Shown: positions 46,092 through 55,452 of the stretch, piece by piece
Layout: each line of letters opens with the position of its first letter
How positions within the stretch are numbered: the stretch's first letter is position 1
NCBI RefSeq assembly: GCF_000369405.1
Contig: NZ_KB849999.1
Location: 124,001-188,000, forward strand
Length of the DNA: 64,000 nucleotides
Direction: 5' to 3'
Source: Acinetobacter sp. ANC 3929
GTDB taxonomy: Bacteria; Pseudomonadota; Gammaproteobacteria; Pseudomonadales; Moraxellaceae
Position numbers and translations under genes: made by a program
Notes under the pieces: generated by a model
What the model was told of the DNA's origin: nothing
Databases searched by the model: none
The model's input: the letters and a program-made list of their open reading frames with translations, nothing else

Positions 46092-47336
46092 ATGACAATC
46101 TCTAAATCTTTGATTGTTTCTTGTTTATCCGTTCTATCATTGAGTCTTTTCACACAACATACTCAAGCAGCATCTTCCGCATTTGACCCAAATGGTCAAT
46201 GGCTGTTTGGTGATTGGAACGGTCAACGCACAGCGTTGCAAGAACAGGGTTACAAATTTTCTGCTGATTACACAGGTGAATTTGCAGGGGTTTTAGATTC
46301 TAAACAATACTCAAGCCATGGCAGTGAATTTACTGGGCAATTGGCTTTAGGTACTAACTTCGATCTAAATAAAATTTTAGGTTGGCAAGATACGGAAGCG
46401 CAGATCACGGTGACTTATCGTGATGGGCAGTCTTTGTCACAAACCGCAGATGGCTTACAAGGTCATCAAAGTTCTGTACAAGAAGTTTGGGGCCGTGGTC
46501 AAACGTGGCGCTTAACTGACCTGTGGATCAAAAAGAAATTTTTAGATCAAGCTTTAGATATTAAAGTGGGTCGTTTTGGTGAAGGCGAAGACTTCAACAG
46601 CTTTAACTGTGATTTCCAGAACTTATCCCTATGCGGTTCTCAGGTGGGTAACTGGGTTGGTGACCAATGGTACAACTGGCCTGTGAGCCAATGGGCATTG
46701 CGTGTCAAATATAACCTACAGCCAGATCTTTATGCACAAATTGGGGCATATGAATATAACCCTGCGAACTTACAGCGCGGCAAAGGTTTTAACCTAAGTA
46801 CAGATGGTTCTCGTGGTGCGATTATTCCAGCAGAAGTGGTCTGGAATCCTAAACTGGGTGCACTTGCTCTGCCAGGTGAATATCGCTTTGGTTATTACTA
46901 CAGCACAGCGGATGCCGCAGAAATCGAGAATCCTGCCAAGACTGGACATAAACAGGGTGGTTGGTTTACTGCGAAACAACAATTGACTCGTCATGATGGT
47001 CAGTCAGATCGTGGTTTGACTGGTTTTGTGAATGTCACAGTGCATGATTCAAAAACCAATGCTGTTAAAGATATGCAAAATGTCGGTTTAGTCTATAAAG
47101 GCTTACTTGATCAACGTCCGCAAGATGAACTTGCATTAGGCGTGGCGCGTATTCATGCCAATGACAAAAACAATAGTCTTTTGGATGAAGAATACAACAC
47201 AGAGTTGTATTACGGCATCCACGCAACCAATTGGTTGACGATTCGTCCAAATATTCAATATGTCCATCATGTGGGTGCATTGAAAGATGGCGATAAGACC
47301 TGGGTTGGCGGTATTAAGTTCCAAACGATTTTCTAA
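46092..47336 (+). CDS. OprB-family carbohydrate-selective porin
   Basis: Outer-membrane barrel for sugar uptake. The 414 residues start with a signal peptide (cleavage around THTQA). Family signs: WLFGDWNGQRTALQEQGYKFSADYTGEF, the constriction region IKVGRFGEGEDFNSFNCDFQNLSLCG and a C-terminal Phe. Just upstream of gcd it likely lets aldoses reach the periplasmic oxidation enzyme. The gap to gcd is 140 bp, so cotranscription is possible but not shown. Its start-proximal hairpin suggests regulation. Confidence 0.88.
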   Translation: MTISKSLIVSCLSVLSLSLFTQHTQAASSAFDPNGQWLFGDWNGQRTALQEQGYKFSADYTGEFAGVLDSKQYSSHGSEFTGQLALGTNFDLNKILGWQDTEAQITVTYRDGQSLSQTADGLQGHQSSVQEVWGRGQTWRLTDLWIKKKFLDQALDIKVGRFGEGEDFNSFNCDFQNLSLCGSQVGNWVGDQWYNWPVSQWALRVKYNLQPDLYAQIGAYEYNPANLQRGKGFNLSTDGSRGAIIPAEVVWNPKLGALALPGEYRFGYYYSTADAAEIENPAKTGHKQGGWFTAKQQLTRHDGQSDRGLTGFVNVTVHDSKTNAVKDMQNVGLVYKGLLDQRPQDELALGVARIHANDKNNSLLDEEYNTELYYGIHATNWLTIRPNIQYVHHVGALKDGDKTWVGGIKFQTIF

Positions 47337-47476
47337 TTTCGATACTCGAGCAATTTTGCAGATTAAGTTCATCACATGGGCTGCATCTGCAAAGTTGCTG
47401 TGATTTGAACTCGGCCATTAAATAGATAAGTCATCTTTTTAGTGGATCCAAAATATAAAAGATGCAAGGTGATCTT

Positions 47477-49873
47477 ATGAATCAATCTGCTTCAAAATCT
47501 GGGCTTAGAACCTTGACGGTGGTTATTATCGCCCTCATTGCATTGTTCTTGCTCGTTGGCGGTATCTGGCTCGCAGCAATTGGCGGGTCTTTTTATTATG
47601 TAATTGCAGGCATGCTGTTACTCATTGTAGCAGTGCAACTCTATAAACGTGCCTCAGGTCCATTATGGGTTTATGCGGCATTGATGTTAGGTAGTGTGGT
47701 TTGGGGTGTTTGGGAAGTTGGGACTGACTTCTGGGCACTGGCACCACGTCTTGATATCCTTGGTATCTTAGGTTTGTGGTTACTCATTCCAGCGGTGACG
47801 CGTGGGATTGATAACCTCACTTCAAGTAAAGTGGCATTGTCATCGACTTTAGCTATTGCGATTGTGGTGATGGTGTACTCGATCTTTAATGATCCACAAG
47901 AAATCAATGGTGTGATTCAAACGCCACAGCCAGCACAAGCCAAAGCAGTGGATGGCATTGCCCCTGAAGATTGGCCTGCATATGGTCGTAGTCAGGGGGG
48001 TGAACGTTACTCTCCATTGACACAGATCAACGATAAGAATGTCAAAGATCTTAAAGTGGCTTGGACATTACGTACTGGTGATTTCCGAACTGAAAATGAT
48101 TCGGGTGAAACCACCAACCAAGTCACGCCAATCAAGATTGGCAATAACATGTTTATGTGTACGCCACATCAACATTTAATTTCGATTGACCCTGCAACTG
48201 GTAAGGAAAAATGGCGTTTTGATCCAAAACTCAAAACCGATAAAACCTTCCAGCATTTAACCTGTCGTGGTGTGATGTACTACGATGCTGCAAATACGAC
48301 TGAATTTGCAACCAGCTTACAGGCGAAAAAGTCGACCTCTACCGAGTGTCCACGTAAAGTCTTTGTTCCTGTGAATGATGGTCGTTTAGTTGCCGTGAAT
48401 GCAGATACAGGTAAAGCATGTTCTGACTTTGGTCAAAATGGTGAAGTGAACTTGCAAGAGTTCATGCCGTATGCGTATCCGGGTGGCTATAACCCAACAT
48501 CTCCAGGTGTGGTCTCAGGTACTACTGTGGTGATTGCGGGTTCAGTGACCGATAACCATTCGAATAAAGAGCCATCAGGCGTGATTCGTGGTTATGATGT
48601 GAATACTGGTAAGTTACTGTGGGTGTTTGATACAGGCGCAGCTGATCCAAATGCAATGCCTGGCCAAGACACGCAGTTTGTTCATAACTCACCAAATGCA
48701 TGGGCACCACTTGCCTATGATCCTAAACTTGATATCGTTTATGTCCCAACGGGTGTGGGTACACCAGATATCTGGGGGGGTGATCGTACCGAGTTGAAAG
48801 AGCGTTATGCCAATTCAATGCTAGCGATTAATGCGACCACGGGTAAATTGGTATGGCATTTCCAAACCACACATCATGATTTGTGGGATATGGATGTACC
48901 ATCACAACCTTCATTGGCGGATATTCAAGATAAATCAGGCCAAACGGTTCCTGCTATTTATGTGTTGACTAAAACGGGGAATGCTTTTGTTTTAGACCGT
49001 CGTAATGGTCAGGCGATTGTTCCAATCAATGAAAAACCAGTTCCACAAACGGTGAAATGGGGACCACAAACTAAAGGTGAGTTCTATTCAAAAACTCAAC
49101 CATTCTCTGATCTTAATTTAGCACCGAAAGATAAATTAACGGATAAAGACATGTGGGGTGCCACAATGTTTGATCAGTTAATGTGTCGTGTGAAATTTAA
49201 ACGTCTGAACTATGATGGTATTTATACACCACCTTCAGAAAACGGAACTTTAGTTTTCCCTGGTAACCTCGGTGTATTTGAGTGGGGAGGTATGTCGGTA
49301 AATGCGGATCGTCAGGTCGCAGTCATGAACCCGATTGGCTTGCCATTTGTGAGCCGTTTAATTCCAGCAGATCCAAACCGCCAACCTGTAGCACGTGGTG
49401 CGGGTACTGAGCAGGGCATGCAACCCATGTATGGTACGCCGTATGGTGTTAATATCAGTCCGTTCCTGTCACCATTCGGTTTGCCATGTAAGCAACCGGG
49501 TTGGGGTTTTGTTGCCGGTGTAGACTTAAAAACACATGAAGTGGTTTGGAAAAAACGTATTGGTACTATTCGTGACAGCTTGCCACAATTGTTCCAATTA
49601 CCACCAGTGAAAATTGGTGTACCTGGTCTAGGTGGTTCTATTTCGACTGCGGGTAATGTGATGTTTGTTGGTGCAACACAAGATAACTATATTCGCGCAT
49701 TTAATGTTTCAAATGGTGACAAGTTATGGGAAGCACGTTTACCTGCGGGTGGACAAGCAACACCAATGACTTATGAAGCCAATGGCAAACAATATGTGGT
49801 GATTATGGCGGGTGGACATGGTTCATTCGGTACCAAAATGGGTGATTATCTCGTGGCTTATGCATTGCCTTAA
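47477..49873 (+). CDS. gcd: Membrane-bound PQQ-dependent glucose dehydrogenase
   Basis: Periplasmic oxidation of glucose and other aldoses to aldonolactones, electrons passing to ubiquinone. I chose the ATG at 47477 (MNQSASKSG; AAGGTGA upstream), giving 798 residues. Five N-terminal TM helices (to about residue 145) are followed by the beta-propeller: EDWPAYGRSQGGERYSPLTQI, FMCTPHQHLISIDP, HHDLWDMDVPSQPSL and GGQATPMTYEANGKQYVVIMAGGHGSF. PQQ must be supplied, since no pqq genes are in this window. Followed by several hairpins. Confidence 0.95.
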   Translation: MNQSASKSGLRTLTVVIIALIALFLLVGGIWLAAIGGSFYYVIAGMLLLIVAVQLYKRASGPLWVYAALMLGSVVWGVWEVGTDFWALAPRLDILGILGLWLLIPAVTRGIDNLTSSKVALSSTLAIAIVVMVYSIFNDPQEINGVIQTPQPAQAKAVDGIAPEDWPAYGRSQGGERYSPLTQINDKNVKDLKVAWTLRTGDFRTENDSGETTNQVTPIKIGNNMFMCTPHQHLISIDPATGKEKWRFDPKLKTDKTFQHLTCRGVMYYDAANTTEFATSLQAKKSTSTECPRKVFVPVNDGRLVAVNADTGKACSDFGQNGEVNLQEFMPYAYPGGYNPTSPGVVSGTTVVIAGSVTDNHSNKEPSGVIRGYDVNTGKLLWVFDTGAADPNAMPGQDTQFVHNSPNAWAPLAYDPKLDIVYVPTGVGTPDIWGGDRTELKERYANSMLAINATTGKLVWHFQTTHHDLWDMDVPSQPSLADIQDKSGQTVPAIYVLTKTGNAFVLDRRNGQAIVPINEKPVPQTVKWGPQTKGEFYSKTQPFSDLNLAPKDKLTDKDMWGATMFDQLMCRVKFKRLNYDGIYTPPSENGTLVFPGNLGVFEWGGMSVNADRQVAVMNPIGLPFVSRLIPADPNRQPVARGAGTEQGMQPMYGTPYGVNISPFLSPFGLPCKQPGWGFVAGVDLKTHEVVWKKRIGTIRDSLPQLFQLPPVKIGVPGLGGSISTAGNVMFVGATQDNYIRAFNVSNGDKLWEARLPAGGQATPMTYEANGKQYVVIMAGGHGSFGTKMGDYLVAYALP

Positions 49874-49884
49874 ATCCCTCCCAA

Positions 49885-49972
49885 CCTCCCTTTTAGAAAG
49901 GGAGGAGTTCCCCTCTTTTATAAAGAGGGGTTAGGGGAGATTAAAAGTCCAGATAGATCTGGGCTTTTTCTT
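49885..49972 (+). terminator. Three consecutive hairpins after gcd
   Basis: CCTCCCTTT/AAAGGGAGG (49885-49905), CCCCTCTTT/AAAGAGGGG (49910-49930), then AAAGTCCAGAT/ATCTGGGCTTT (49944-49967) with a T run. The last is a standard intrinsic terminator. The first two are part of a CCTCCC/GGGGA-type palindromic stretch. Confidence 0.75.
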
Positions 49973-50094
49973 TTTGTGGCAATTAGATAGGCTTATCAAT
50001 AAAACCGTTATTAAATATGCAAAAAAAGCATTTTGTTGATGAATAAAAGCTCGTTATGCTAGTCGCCTTTATAATGAATGACTAGCCATACGCC

Positions 50095-51738
50095 ATGTAT
50101 TTATATACGGATTTCGATCAACAACTGATTAACCAACGTGTTGCTCAGTTTCGCGATCAAACAGAACGCTATTTAGCAGGAAAATTAACAGAAGACGAAT
50201 ATCGTCCACTACGTTTGCAAAATGGTTTATACGTGCAACGCTATGCGCCTATGCTTCGTATTGCTGTGCCGTATGGCTTGATGAATACTAAACAACTCAG
50301 AAAAATTGCTGAAATTGCGAAAGAGTACGATCGTGGTTATGCTCACGTTTCTACCCGCCAAAATATTCAGTTGAACTGGCCTGCATTAGAAAATGTACCT
50401 GATATCCTTGCTGAGCTCGCGACGGTTCAAATGCACGCAGTACAAACCTCAGGTAACTGTATCCGTAATACAACCACTGACCAGTTTGCAGGTGTCGTTG
50501 CAGGTGAGATTGCTGATCCACGTCCTACCTGTGAATTGATTCGTCAGTGGAGTACGTTCCACCCTGAATTTGCCTTCTTGCCACGTAAGTTCAAAATTGC
50601 AGTTTCTGCATTGGAAGAAAAAGACCGTGCTGCAACGGCATTCCACGACATCGGTGTATATCTGGTTCGTAATGACGCAGGTGAAATGGGTTATAAAATC
50701 ATGGTTGGTGGTGGTTTGGGCCGTACTCCGATTATTGGTAGTGTGATCCGTGAGTTTTTACCACGCGAAGATTTAATTGCTTATTTAGAAGCGACGTTGC
50801 GTGTTTATAACCTGCATGGCCGTCGTGATAATAAATACAAAGCACGTATCAAAATTTTAGTGAAAGCATTAACACCAGCGGTGTTTGCACAAAAAGTGGA
50901 AGCTGAATTTGAGCATACGCGTGAAGCATTGAAGATTCAGCCTGAGATCTTGAAAAAATTGGATGAAGAATTTACCCCATTTGATTATCAAGATTTAGAA
51001 GATCAGGATTTCACAGACTTATTCGCTGCACATCCGAAATTCAAACAATGGTTCAACGTTAATACCAATGCACATAAAGTAAAAGGCTATCGTATCGTTA
51101 CGATTTCTTTGAAGCGTGCAGGTATTGCACCAGGTGATGTCACCTCTGAAGAAATGAATTTAATTGCTGACTTAGCCGATAAATATACTTTCGGTGAGTT
51201 CCGTACTACGCACGAACAGAACATTTCATTGGTGGATGTACCACAGAAAGATTTATTCGAATTGTGGAAAACGCTTGAACATAGCGACATGGCACGTGCT
51301 CATATCGGCTTTATTACCGATATTATCTGCTGCCCAGGTGGTGATTTCTGTTCATTGGCCAATGCGAAATCGATTCCAATTTCAGAAGCAATCAGCCGTC
51401 GTTTTGATGATCTAGATACCATCTATAACTTAGGTGAACTGGATTTGAATATTTCGGGTTGTATGAATGCTTGTGGTCACCACCATGTCGGCAATATCGG
51501 TATTCTTGGTGTTGATAAGAAAGGCGCAGAATTCTATCAAATTACTTTAGGTGGTCATGCAGATCATGATGCATCTTTGGGTGATATTTTAGGACCGTCA
51601 TTCGCAGCCGACGTTGTGCCAGATGTGATTGATGAAATCTTGAATACTTACCTTGATTTACGTACAGAAGGTGAACGCTTCATTGATACGTATCGCCGTG
51701 TTGGTATTCAACCATTTAAGGAGCGTGCTTATGCTTAA
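50095..51738 (+). CDS. cysI: Assimilatory sulfite/nitrite reductase hemoprotein (CysI-like)
   Basis: Siroheme-[4Fe-4S] reductase of 547 residues, most likely sulfite to sulfide. The duplicated NiR/SiR half-domains show GYAHVSTRQNIQLNWP and GEFRTTHEQNISLVDVP. The metal-siroheme cysteines are CCPGGDFC and SGCMNACGHHHVG. The gene overlaps the following DUF934 gene by 8 nt, an arrangement common in Pseudomonas and Acinetobacter sulfur assimilation operons. Electron donor genes are not in this window. Nitrite reductase activity cannot be excluded by sequence. Confidence 0.88.
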   Translation: MYLYTDFDQQLINQRVAQFRDQTERYLAGKLTEDEYRPLRLQNGLYVQRYAPMLRIAVPYGLMNTKQLRKIAEIAKEYDRGYAHVSTRQNIQLNWPALENVPDILAELATVQMHAVQTSGNCIRNTTTDQFAGVVAGEIADPRPTCELIRQWSTFHPEFAFLPRKFKIAVSALEEKDRAATAFHDIGVYLVRNDAGEMGYKIMVGGGLGRTPIIGSVIREFLPREDLIAYLEATLRVYNLHGRRDNKYKARIKILVKALTPAVFAQKVEAEFEHTREALKIQPEILKKLDEEFTPFDYQDLEDQDFTDLFAAHPKFKQWFNVNTNAHKVKGYRIVTISLKRAGIAPGDVTSEEMNLIADLADKYTFGEFRTTHEQNISLVDVPQKDLFELWKTLEHSDMARAHIGFITDIICCPGGDFCSLANAKSIPISEAISRRFDDLDTIYNLGELDLNISGCMNACGHHHVGNIGILGVDKKGAEFYQITLGGHADHDASLGDILGPSFAADVVPDVIDEILNTYLDLRTEGERFIDTYRRVGIQPFKERAYA

Positions 51739-52216
51739 TACAACGCTACAAGTGCTCTCTAAAGATGGCACAATTACAGATAATACTTATCAAGTTATTA
51801 CTGAAGATGGCGTGCTTCCACAAGGTGATGTGGTTGTAACAACTGAACAGTTGGATCAATTGGCAAATGTACAAGGCAAAAAAGCCCTTTACCTCACAGT
51901 CAATGATTCTCCTGAAACACATCAATTTCCATTAAATGAGCTAGATGCCATTTTTATTGAATTTGCTGGTTTCAATGATGGCCGTGGTTATTCATTCGCT
52001 GCGTTATTACGTCGCCAAGGGTACCAAGGTGAATTGCGTGCGGTGGGTGATATCTTTAAGGATGTTTTAAATTATTTAAAACGTTCTGGCTTTGATACTT
52101 TTGTGGTGAAAGAAGGTAAAGATATTCATGAAGCTGCTGCTGGGCTTCAAGATTTCACCAATCCTTATCAAGCTTCAACAGCAGTACCTAAAGCAAGCTA
52201 TCAGACTGGCGCATAA
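51731..52216 (+). CDS. DUF934 protein, sulfite-reductase partner
   Basis: A 161-residue protein with the DUF934 signature: DAIFIEFAGFNDGRGYSFAALLRRQGYQGELRAVGD and FLKDV-like FKDVLNYLKRSGFDTF. ATG at 51731 has AAGGAG about 9 nt before it and overlaps cysI by 8 nt, so the pair is translationally coupled. In related bacteria this family always follows the SiR-type gene and is thought to support sulfite reduction; its biochemistry is unknown. A terminator follows. Confidence 0.85.
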   Translation: MLNTTLQVLSKDGTITDNTYQVITEDGVLPQGDVVVTTEQLDQLANVQGKKALYLTVNDSPETHQFPLNELDAIFIEFAGFNDGRGYSFAALLRRQGYQGELRAVGDIFKDVLNYLKRSGFDTFVVKEGKDIHEAAAGLQDFTNPYQASTAVPKASYQTGA

Positions 52217-52238
52217 GTCAGTCGCCAGTGATTAAAAC

Positions 52239-52263
52239 AGCTGAACTACGGTTCAGCTTTTTT
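52239..52263 (+). terminator. Terminator of cysI-DUF934 operon
   Basis: AGCTGAAC and GTTCAGCT form a perfect 8-bp stem with loop TACG and a T run. Confidence 0.88.
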
Positions 52264-52300
52264 ATGATTCATGGTTTTAGCCACTTAATTGAAGAATAAA

Positions 52301-52654
52301 ATGTTGAACGTTATTTTAAAAATAAATCCTGGGGTGGTGTGGTTACTCTTTGCGATCGCAACGGATGTACTCTCGACATTTTACTCGGCAAAGGGTAATG
52401 GTCTGGTCAATAAGCCTGATCAAGGCATTGCTCTAGTTTTGTATATTATTTCTTTTACCTGTGCTGCCATTGCTTTGAAATATATGCAAGCTGGGATCTT
52501 ATATGTGCTTTGGTCGGGTATTGGTGTTATTGCAACAGCCGCTTTAGCGAAGCTGTTTTTAGGGCAGCATATTGATTTAGCAGGCTGGGTTGGTATTGGC
52601 TTTATTACCATTGGCCTTATGATTATCGCGCAGTATTCCAATATTGATGTGTAA
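52301..52654 (+). CDS. SMR-family small transporter
   Basis: Four-TM, 117-residue protein of the small multidrug resistance family (start ATG 52301; a TTG at 52289 is possible). Helix 4 has the dimer-type GWVGIGFITIGLMIIAQYS, and helix 3 LYVLWSGIGVIATAALAKLFLGQHIDLAG matches the EmrE WSG..I block. The essential Glu14 of EmrE aligns with Asp22 here (IATDVLSTFYSAKGNG). Substrate could be a cation drug, guanidinium or polyamine. Distinct from AbeS by sequence recall. Monocistronic. Confidence 0.82.
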   Translation: MLNVILKINPGVVWLLFAIATDVLSTFYSAKGNGLVNKPDQGIALVLYIISFTCAAIALKYMQAGILYVLWSGIGVIATAALAKLFLGQHIDLAGWVGIGFITIGLMIIAQYSNIDV

Positions 52655-52708
52655 TACTTCCTAGAAATAACCATGTACTTCTAGGAAGCCGTGTTTGATT
52701 AATTTAGC

Positions 52709-53152
52709 TTATCCATCTAACTGGCAATTGATCATCCATTTGATACCGAACTGATCCGTGAAAGCACCATAGAGTGCACCCCAGAAGGTTTTTTCTAACG
52801 GCATTTCAATTTGACCATTTGCCGATAGGTTGTCAAATAGTCTTTGTGCTTCATCCAATTCATCTGGGTCTAGGTTAATTGAAATATAGTGGTTATTACC
52901 TTGCGTAAAGACACTGTTCTGTGCACAAAATTGATCATTGACATCCGACGCCATCAGTACAGTGAACTCATTGATTGGTAAAGAGACATGTAAAATGAGG
53001 TTCTTATCTGCATCTGAAAGGGTAACACCTTCGGTTGGTGGCATATCACCATAACGGCTGATCATGGCAAATTCACCACCAAACACAGATTTATAAAAAT
53101 TAAATGCTTGCTCTGTTTGTCCTTTAAAATTTAGATAATGATTGAGTTGCAT
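52709..53152 (-). CDS. VOC-superfamily (PhnB-like) protein
   Basis: A 147-residue glyoxalase-like protein of the PhnB/3-demethylubiquinone-related type. Signs: LNFKGQTEQAFNFYKSVFGGEFAMISRYGDMPP at the N-terminus, LHVSLPINEFTVLMASDV, ISINLDPDELDEAQRLFDNLSANGQIEMPLEKTFWGALYGAFTDQFGIKWMIN-type blocks (each family-typical). Such proteins are mostly uncharacterised; a metal site is not sure. Monocistronic. Confidence 0.8.
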   Translation of the reverse strand: MQLNHYLNFKGQTEQAFNFYKSVFGGEFAMISRYGDMPPTEGVTLSDADKNLILHVSLPINEFTVLMASDVNDQFCAQNSVFTQGNNHYISINLDPDELDEAQRLFDNLSANGQIEMPLEKTFWGALYGAFTDQFGIKWMINCQLDG

Positions 53153-53239
53153 GTTGGACTCCTTGTTGTTTTTTTATACACAGCATAACTTATCGATATT
53201 TTGACTATAGGTGCATTATTTTTTGTAATCCTAAAAATA

Positions 53240-53267
53240 AAAAATCCTGCATCGAGCAGGATTTTTT
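53240..53267 (-). terminator. Terminator of thiolase gene
   Basis: AAAAATCCTGC and GCAGGATTTTT form a perfect stem with loop ATCGA and flanking A/T runs, 18 bp past the thiolase stop (minus strand). Confidence 0.9.
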
Positions 53268-53285
53268 GAACAGATTGAAAAAGAT

Positions 53286-54461
53286 TTAGATCAATTCAAT
53301 TGCAACAGCTGTTGCTTCGCCACCACCGATACACAATGCAGCAACGCCTTTTTTACCGCCAGTACGTTTAAGTGCATGAATGAGCGTAAGAATGATACGA
53401 GAGCCTGTAGAACCCACTGGGTGGCCCAATGCACAAGCACCACCATTGATATTCACTTTTTCAGCGTCTAATTTAAAGTCATCGATAGGGCACATGGTGA
53501 CCATGGCAAAGGCTTCGTTGATTTCCCAAAGATCAACCTCTTGAGCATCCCAACCTGCCTTTTTCAATACTTTCTCAATTGCGCCTACTGGTGCAATAGT
53601 AAATTCAGAAGGGTGTTGTGAGTTTGAAGCAGTTGCAAGAATTTTTGCCAAAGGTTGTAAACCACGTTGCGCAGCAACATCACTTGAGGTTAATACCAGT
53701 GCAGAAGCACCATCAGAAATTGAACTCGCGTTTGCAGCGGTAATCGTACCATCTTTTGCAAATGCTGGTTTTAATGATGGAATCTTGTCGATTTTTGCAC
53801 TTAAAGGTTGTTCATCTTGGTCAACAACCACATCACCTTTACGAGTTGAAACCGTTACAGGAGTGATCTCATCTTTAAAGTAACCTTCAGTAATCGCTTT
53901 TTGCGCACGTTGTAATGAACGAATAGCAAAGTCATCCATTTGTTCGCGAGTATAGCTGCGCTTATTTGCCATATCTTGAGCAAATGAACCCATTAACCGA
54001 CCTGTTTCTGCATCTTCTAAACCATCAAGGAACATGTGGTCTTTAATTTCACCGTGGCCCATACGGTAGCCAGCACGTGCTTTCGGTAACACATATGGCG
54101 CATTGGTCATCGATTCCATGCCACCAGCAACAACAATTTCAGCACTTCCTGCTTTAATCATGTCTGCCGCTTGCATCACTGCTTTCATGCCAGAACCACA
54201 AAGCTTGTTAATGGTCACAGCACCTGTTGAGTCTGGCAAACCTGCTTTGCGCATGGCTTGACGCGCTGGACCTTGTTTTAAGCCTGCTGGTAAAACACAA
54301 CCCATGATGACTTCTTCTACATCAGTTGGTTGTAGACCAGAACGCGCAATTGCTTCTTTAATGGTAACCGCACCTAATTCTGGCGCAGTTACGCCAGATA
54401 ATGCACCTTGGAAGCCGCCCATTGCTGTACGCGCGCCATTCACAATTACGATATCAGTCAT
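53286..54461 (-). CDS. Acetyl-CoA acetyltransferase (thiolase II type)
   Basis: A 391-residue thiolase, start ATG 54461 with GGAG 7 nt before it (MTDIVIVNGARTAMGGF). Active-site Cys in TINKLCGSGMKAVMQAADMI, NEAF in WEINEAFAMVTM, NINGGACALGHPVGSTGSR and ALCIGGGEATA. The length and layout match biosynthetic/AtoB-PhaA type thiolases making or cleaving acetoacetyl-CoA. It is monocistronic and unlinked to the other thiolase at 40402. No PHB genes are nearby. Confidence 0.9.
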   Translation of the reverse strand: MTDIVIVNGARTAMGGFQGALSGVTAPELGAVTIKEAIARSGLQPTDVEEVIMGCVLPAGLKQGPARQAMRKAGLPDSTGAVTINKLCGSGMKAVMQAADMIKAGSAEIVVAGGMESMTNAPYVLPKARAGYRMGHGEIKDHMFLDGLEDAETGRLMGSFAQDMANKRSYTREQMDDFAIRSLQRAQKAITEGYFKDEITPVTVSTRKGDVVVDQDEQPLSAKIDKIPSLKPAFAKDGTITAANASSISDGASALVLTSSDVAAQRGLQPLAKILATASNSQHPSEFTIAPVGAIEKVLKKAGWDAQEVDLWEINEAFAMVTMCPIDDFKLDAEKVNINGGACALGHPVGSTGSRIILTLIHALKRTGGKKGVAALCIGGGEATAVAIELI

Positions 54462-54571
54462 TCTGTGTCTCCACACTTATAATTTATAAAAATGTTCCAA
54501 ACTTAAGCAGTATAGTAAAAAAAGAATCGGAATAAAGGGTTTTAACTGTTTTAGGCTAGACTGAAGAGTTT

Positions 54572-55087
54572 TTAGCAGGATGAAATCTTCTCTGTACGAG
54601 TGTTGCCCATTCTGCTTAAAACGATTTTAGTATGGTGCTGTGGGGATTCTGAACAATAGATAAAACTTCCATTGGAGGCGAAGGGTAAGCCGTTTTCTGC
54701 CTGAAATATAAGATAATTAGGTGATCGTCCAAAAGATTTAAAATTGAGGTCACCATATTTGATATTGAGAGAGGTACTAAACAGTAAAATTTCGCCAGAA
54801 TCACGACGCTGATTCCGGTTGGTATCAATAAATCCGATAAAGCCCTTATTCCAATCTTTATAACAGTTCTCAAAATCTGAACTTGGGCATAGCATCACAT
54901 TTTTATGATAAAGTTGTGCATCAGTTTTTGCTTTTTGTATATGAATTGTGAGAGTTCTTTTGAGAGAGTTCGCTTCATTTGAAATCAATATTTCACGAAA
55001 GTAGGGGACCGCAAGGGTACACAGAATAGTCAAGATTCCAATGGTGATGATGAGTTCAATTAAGGTAAAGCCAGAAGCCTTAAACAT
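54572..55087 (-). CDS. FimT/GspH-like pseudopilin
   Basis: A 171-residue minor pilin-type protein. The prepilin signal is KASGFTLIELIITIGILTILCTLAVPYF: cleavage after Gly, the conserved Glu5 and the hydrophobic helix. The C-terminal part fits GspH: CPSSDFENCYKDWNKGFIGFIDTNRNQRRDSGE and FASNGSFIYC. Probably primes type IV pili or aids DNA uptake with other minor pilins, which are not in this window. It is a lone gene, between the thiolase and the ompA pair on opposite strands. Confidence 0.85.
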   Translation of the reverse strand: MFKASGFTLIELIITIGILTILCTLAVPYFREILISNEANSLKRTLTIHIQKAKTDAQLYHKNVMLCPSSDFENCYKDWNKGFIGFIDTNRNQRRDSGEILLFSTSLNIKYGDLNFKSFGRSPNYLIFQAENGLPFASNGSFIYCSESPQHHTKIVLSRMGNTRTEKISSC

Positions 55088-55452
55088 ATTTCACCTATCT
55101 ATTTTTATTAACTTTTTTATTAACAATATGTTAAATGCAAATCTTGTTTAGCGAGTGAATCTTTCTAAAGAATAAATTAAGATATACTAAAACATAAGTT
55201 CTAGAACAGTAATTCATTCAGATATGTGAAGGGAATTGAAAATTTACTGAACTACAACGGAAATTGTAAGAAATTTTGTCAATAATTTACGAGGTTAAAG
55301 TTATCAAGCACTTGGAAAATTCGTCAAGTGTTTGTATGATTCAAAGTGAAGTGAATGGCTTAAAATAATGCTGTAGAACATTATTGTTCTAGGGGCGAAA
55401 AATCATAGGCTTAGCTTACACAACAAACAATTGTTATCTCTGGAGGATATCC
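55088..55452. other. ompA copy 1 upstream region
   Basis: 365 bp without an ORF. TATACT at 55183-55188 is a plausible -10 and GTTCTAGAAC (55198-55207) is a small palindrome. From about 55305 it resembles the region before the second ompA (TTTGTATGATTCAA and GTGAATGGCT shared), so the duplication includes part of the leader. The start-proximal GGAGGATATCC is identical in both. Confidence 0.6.
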
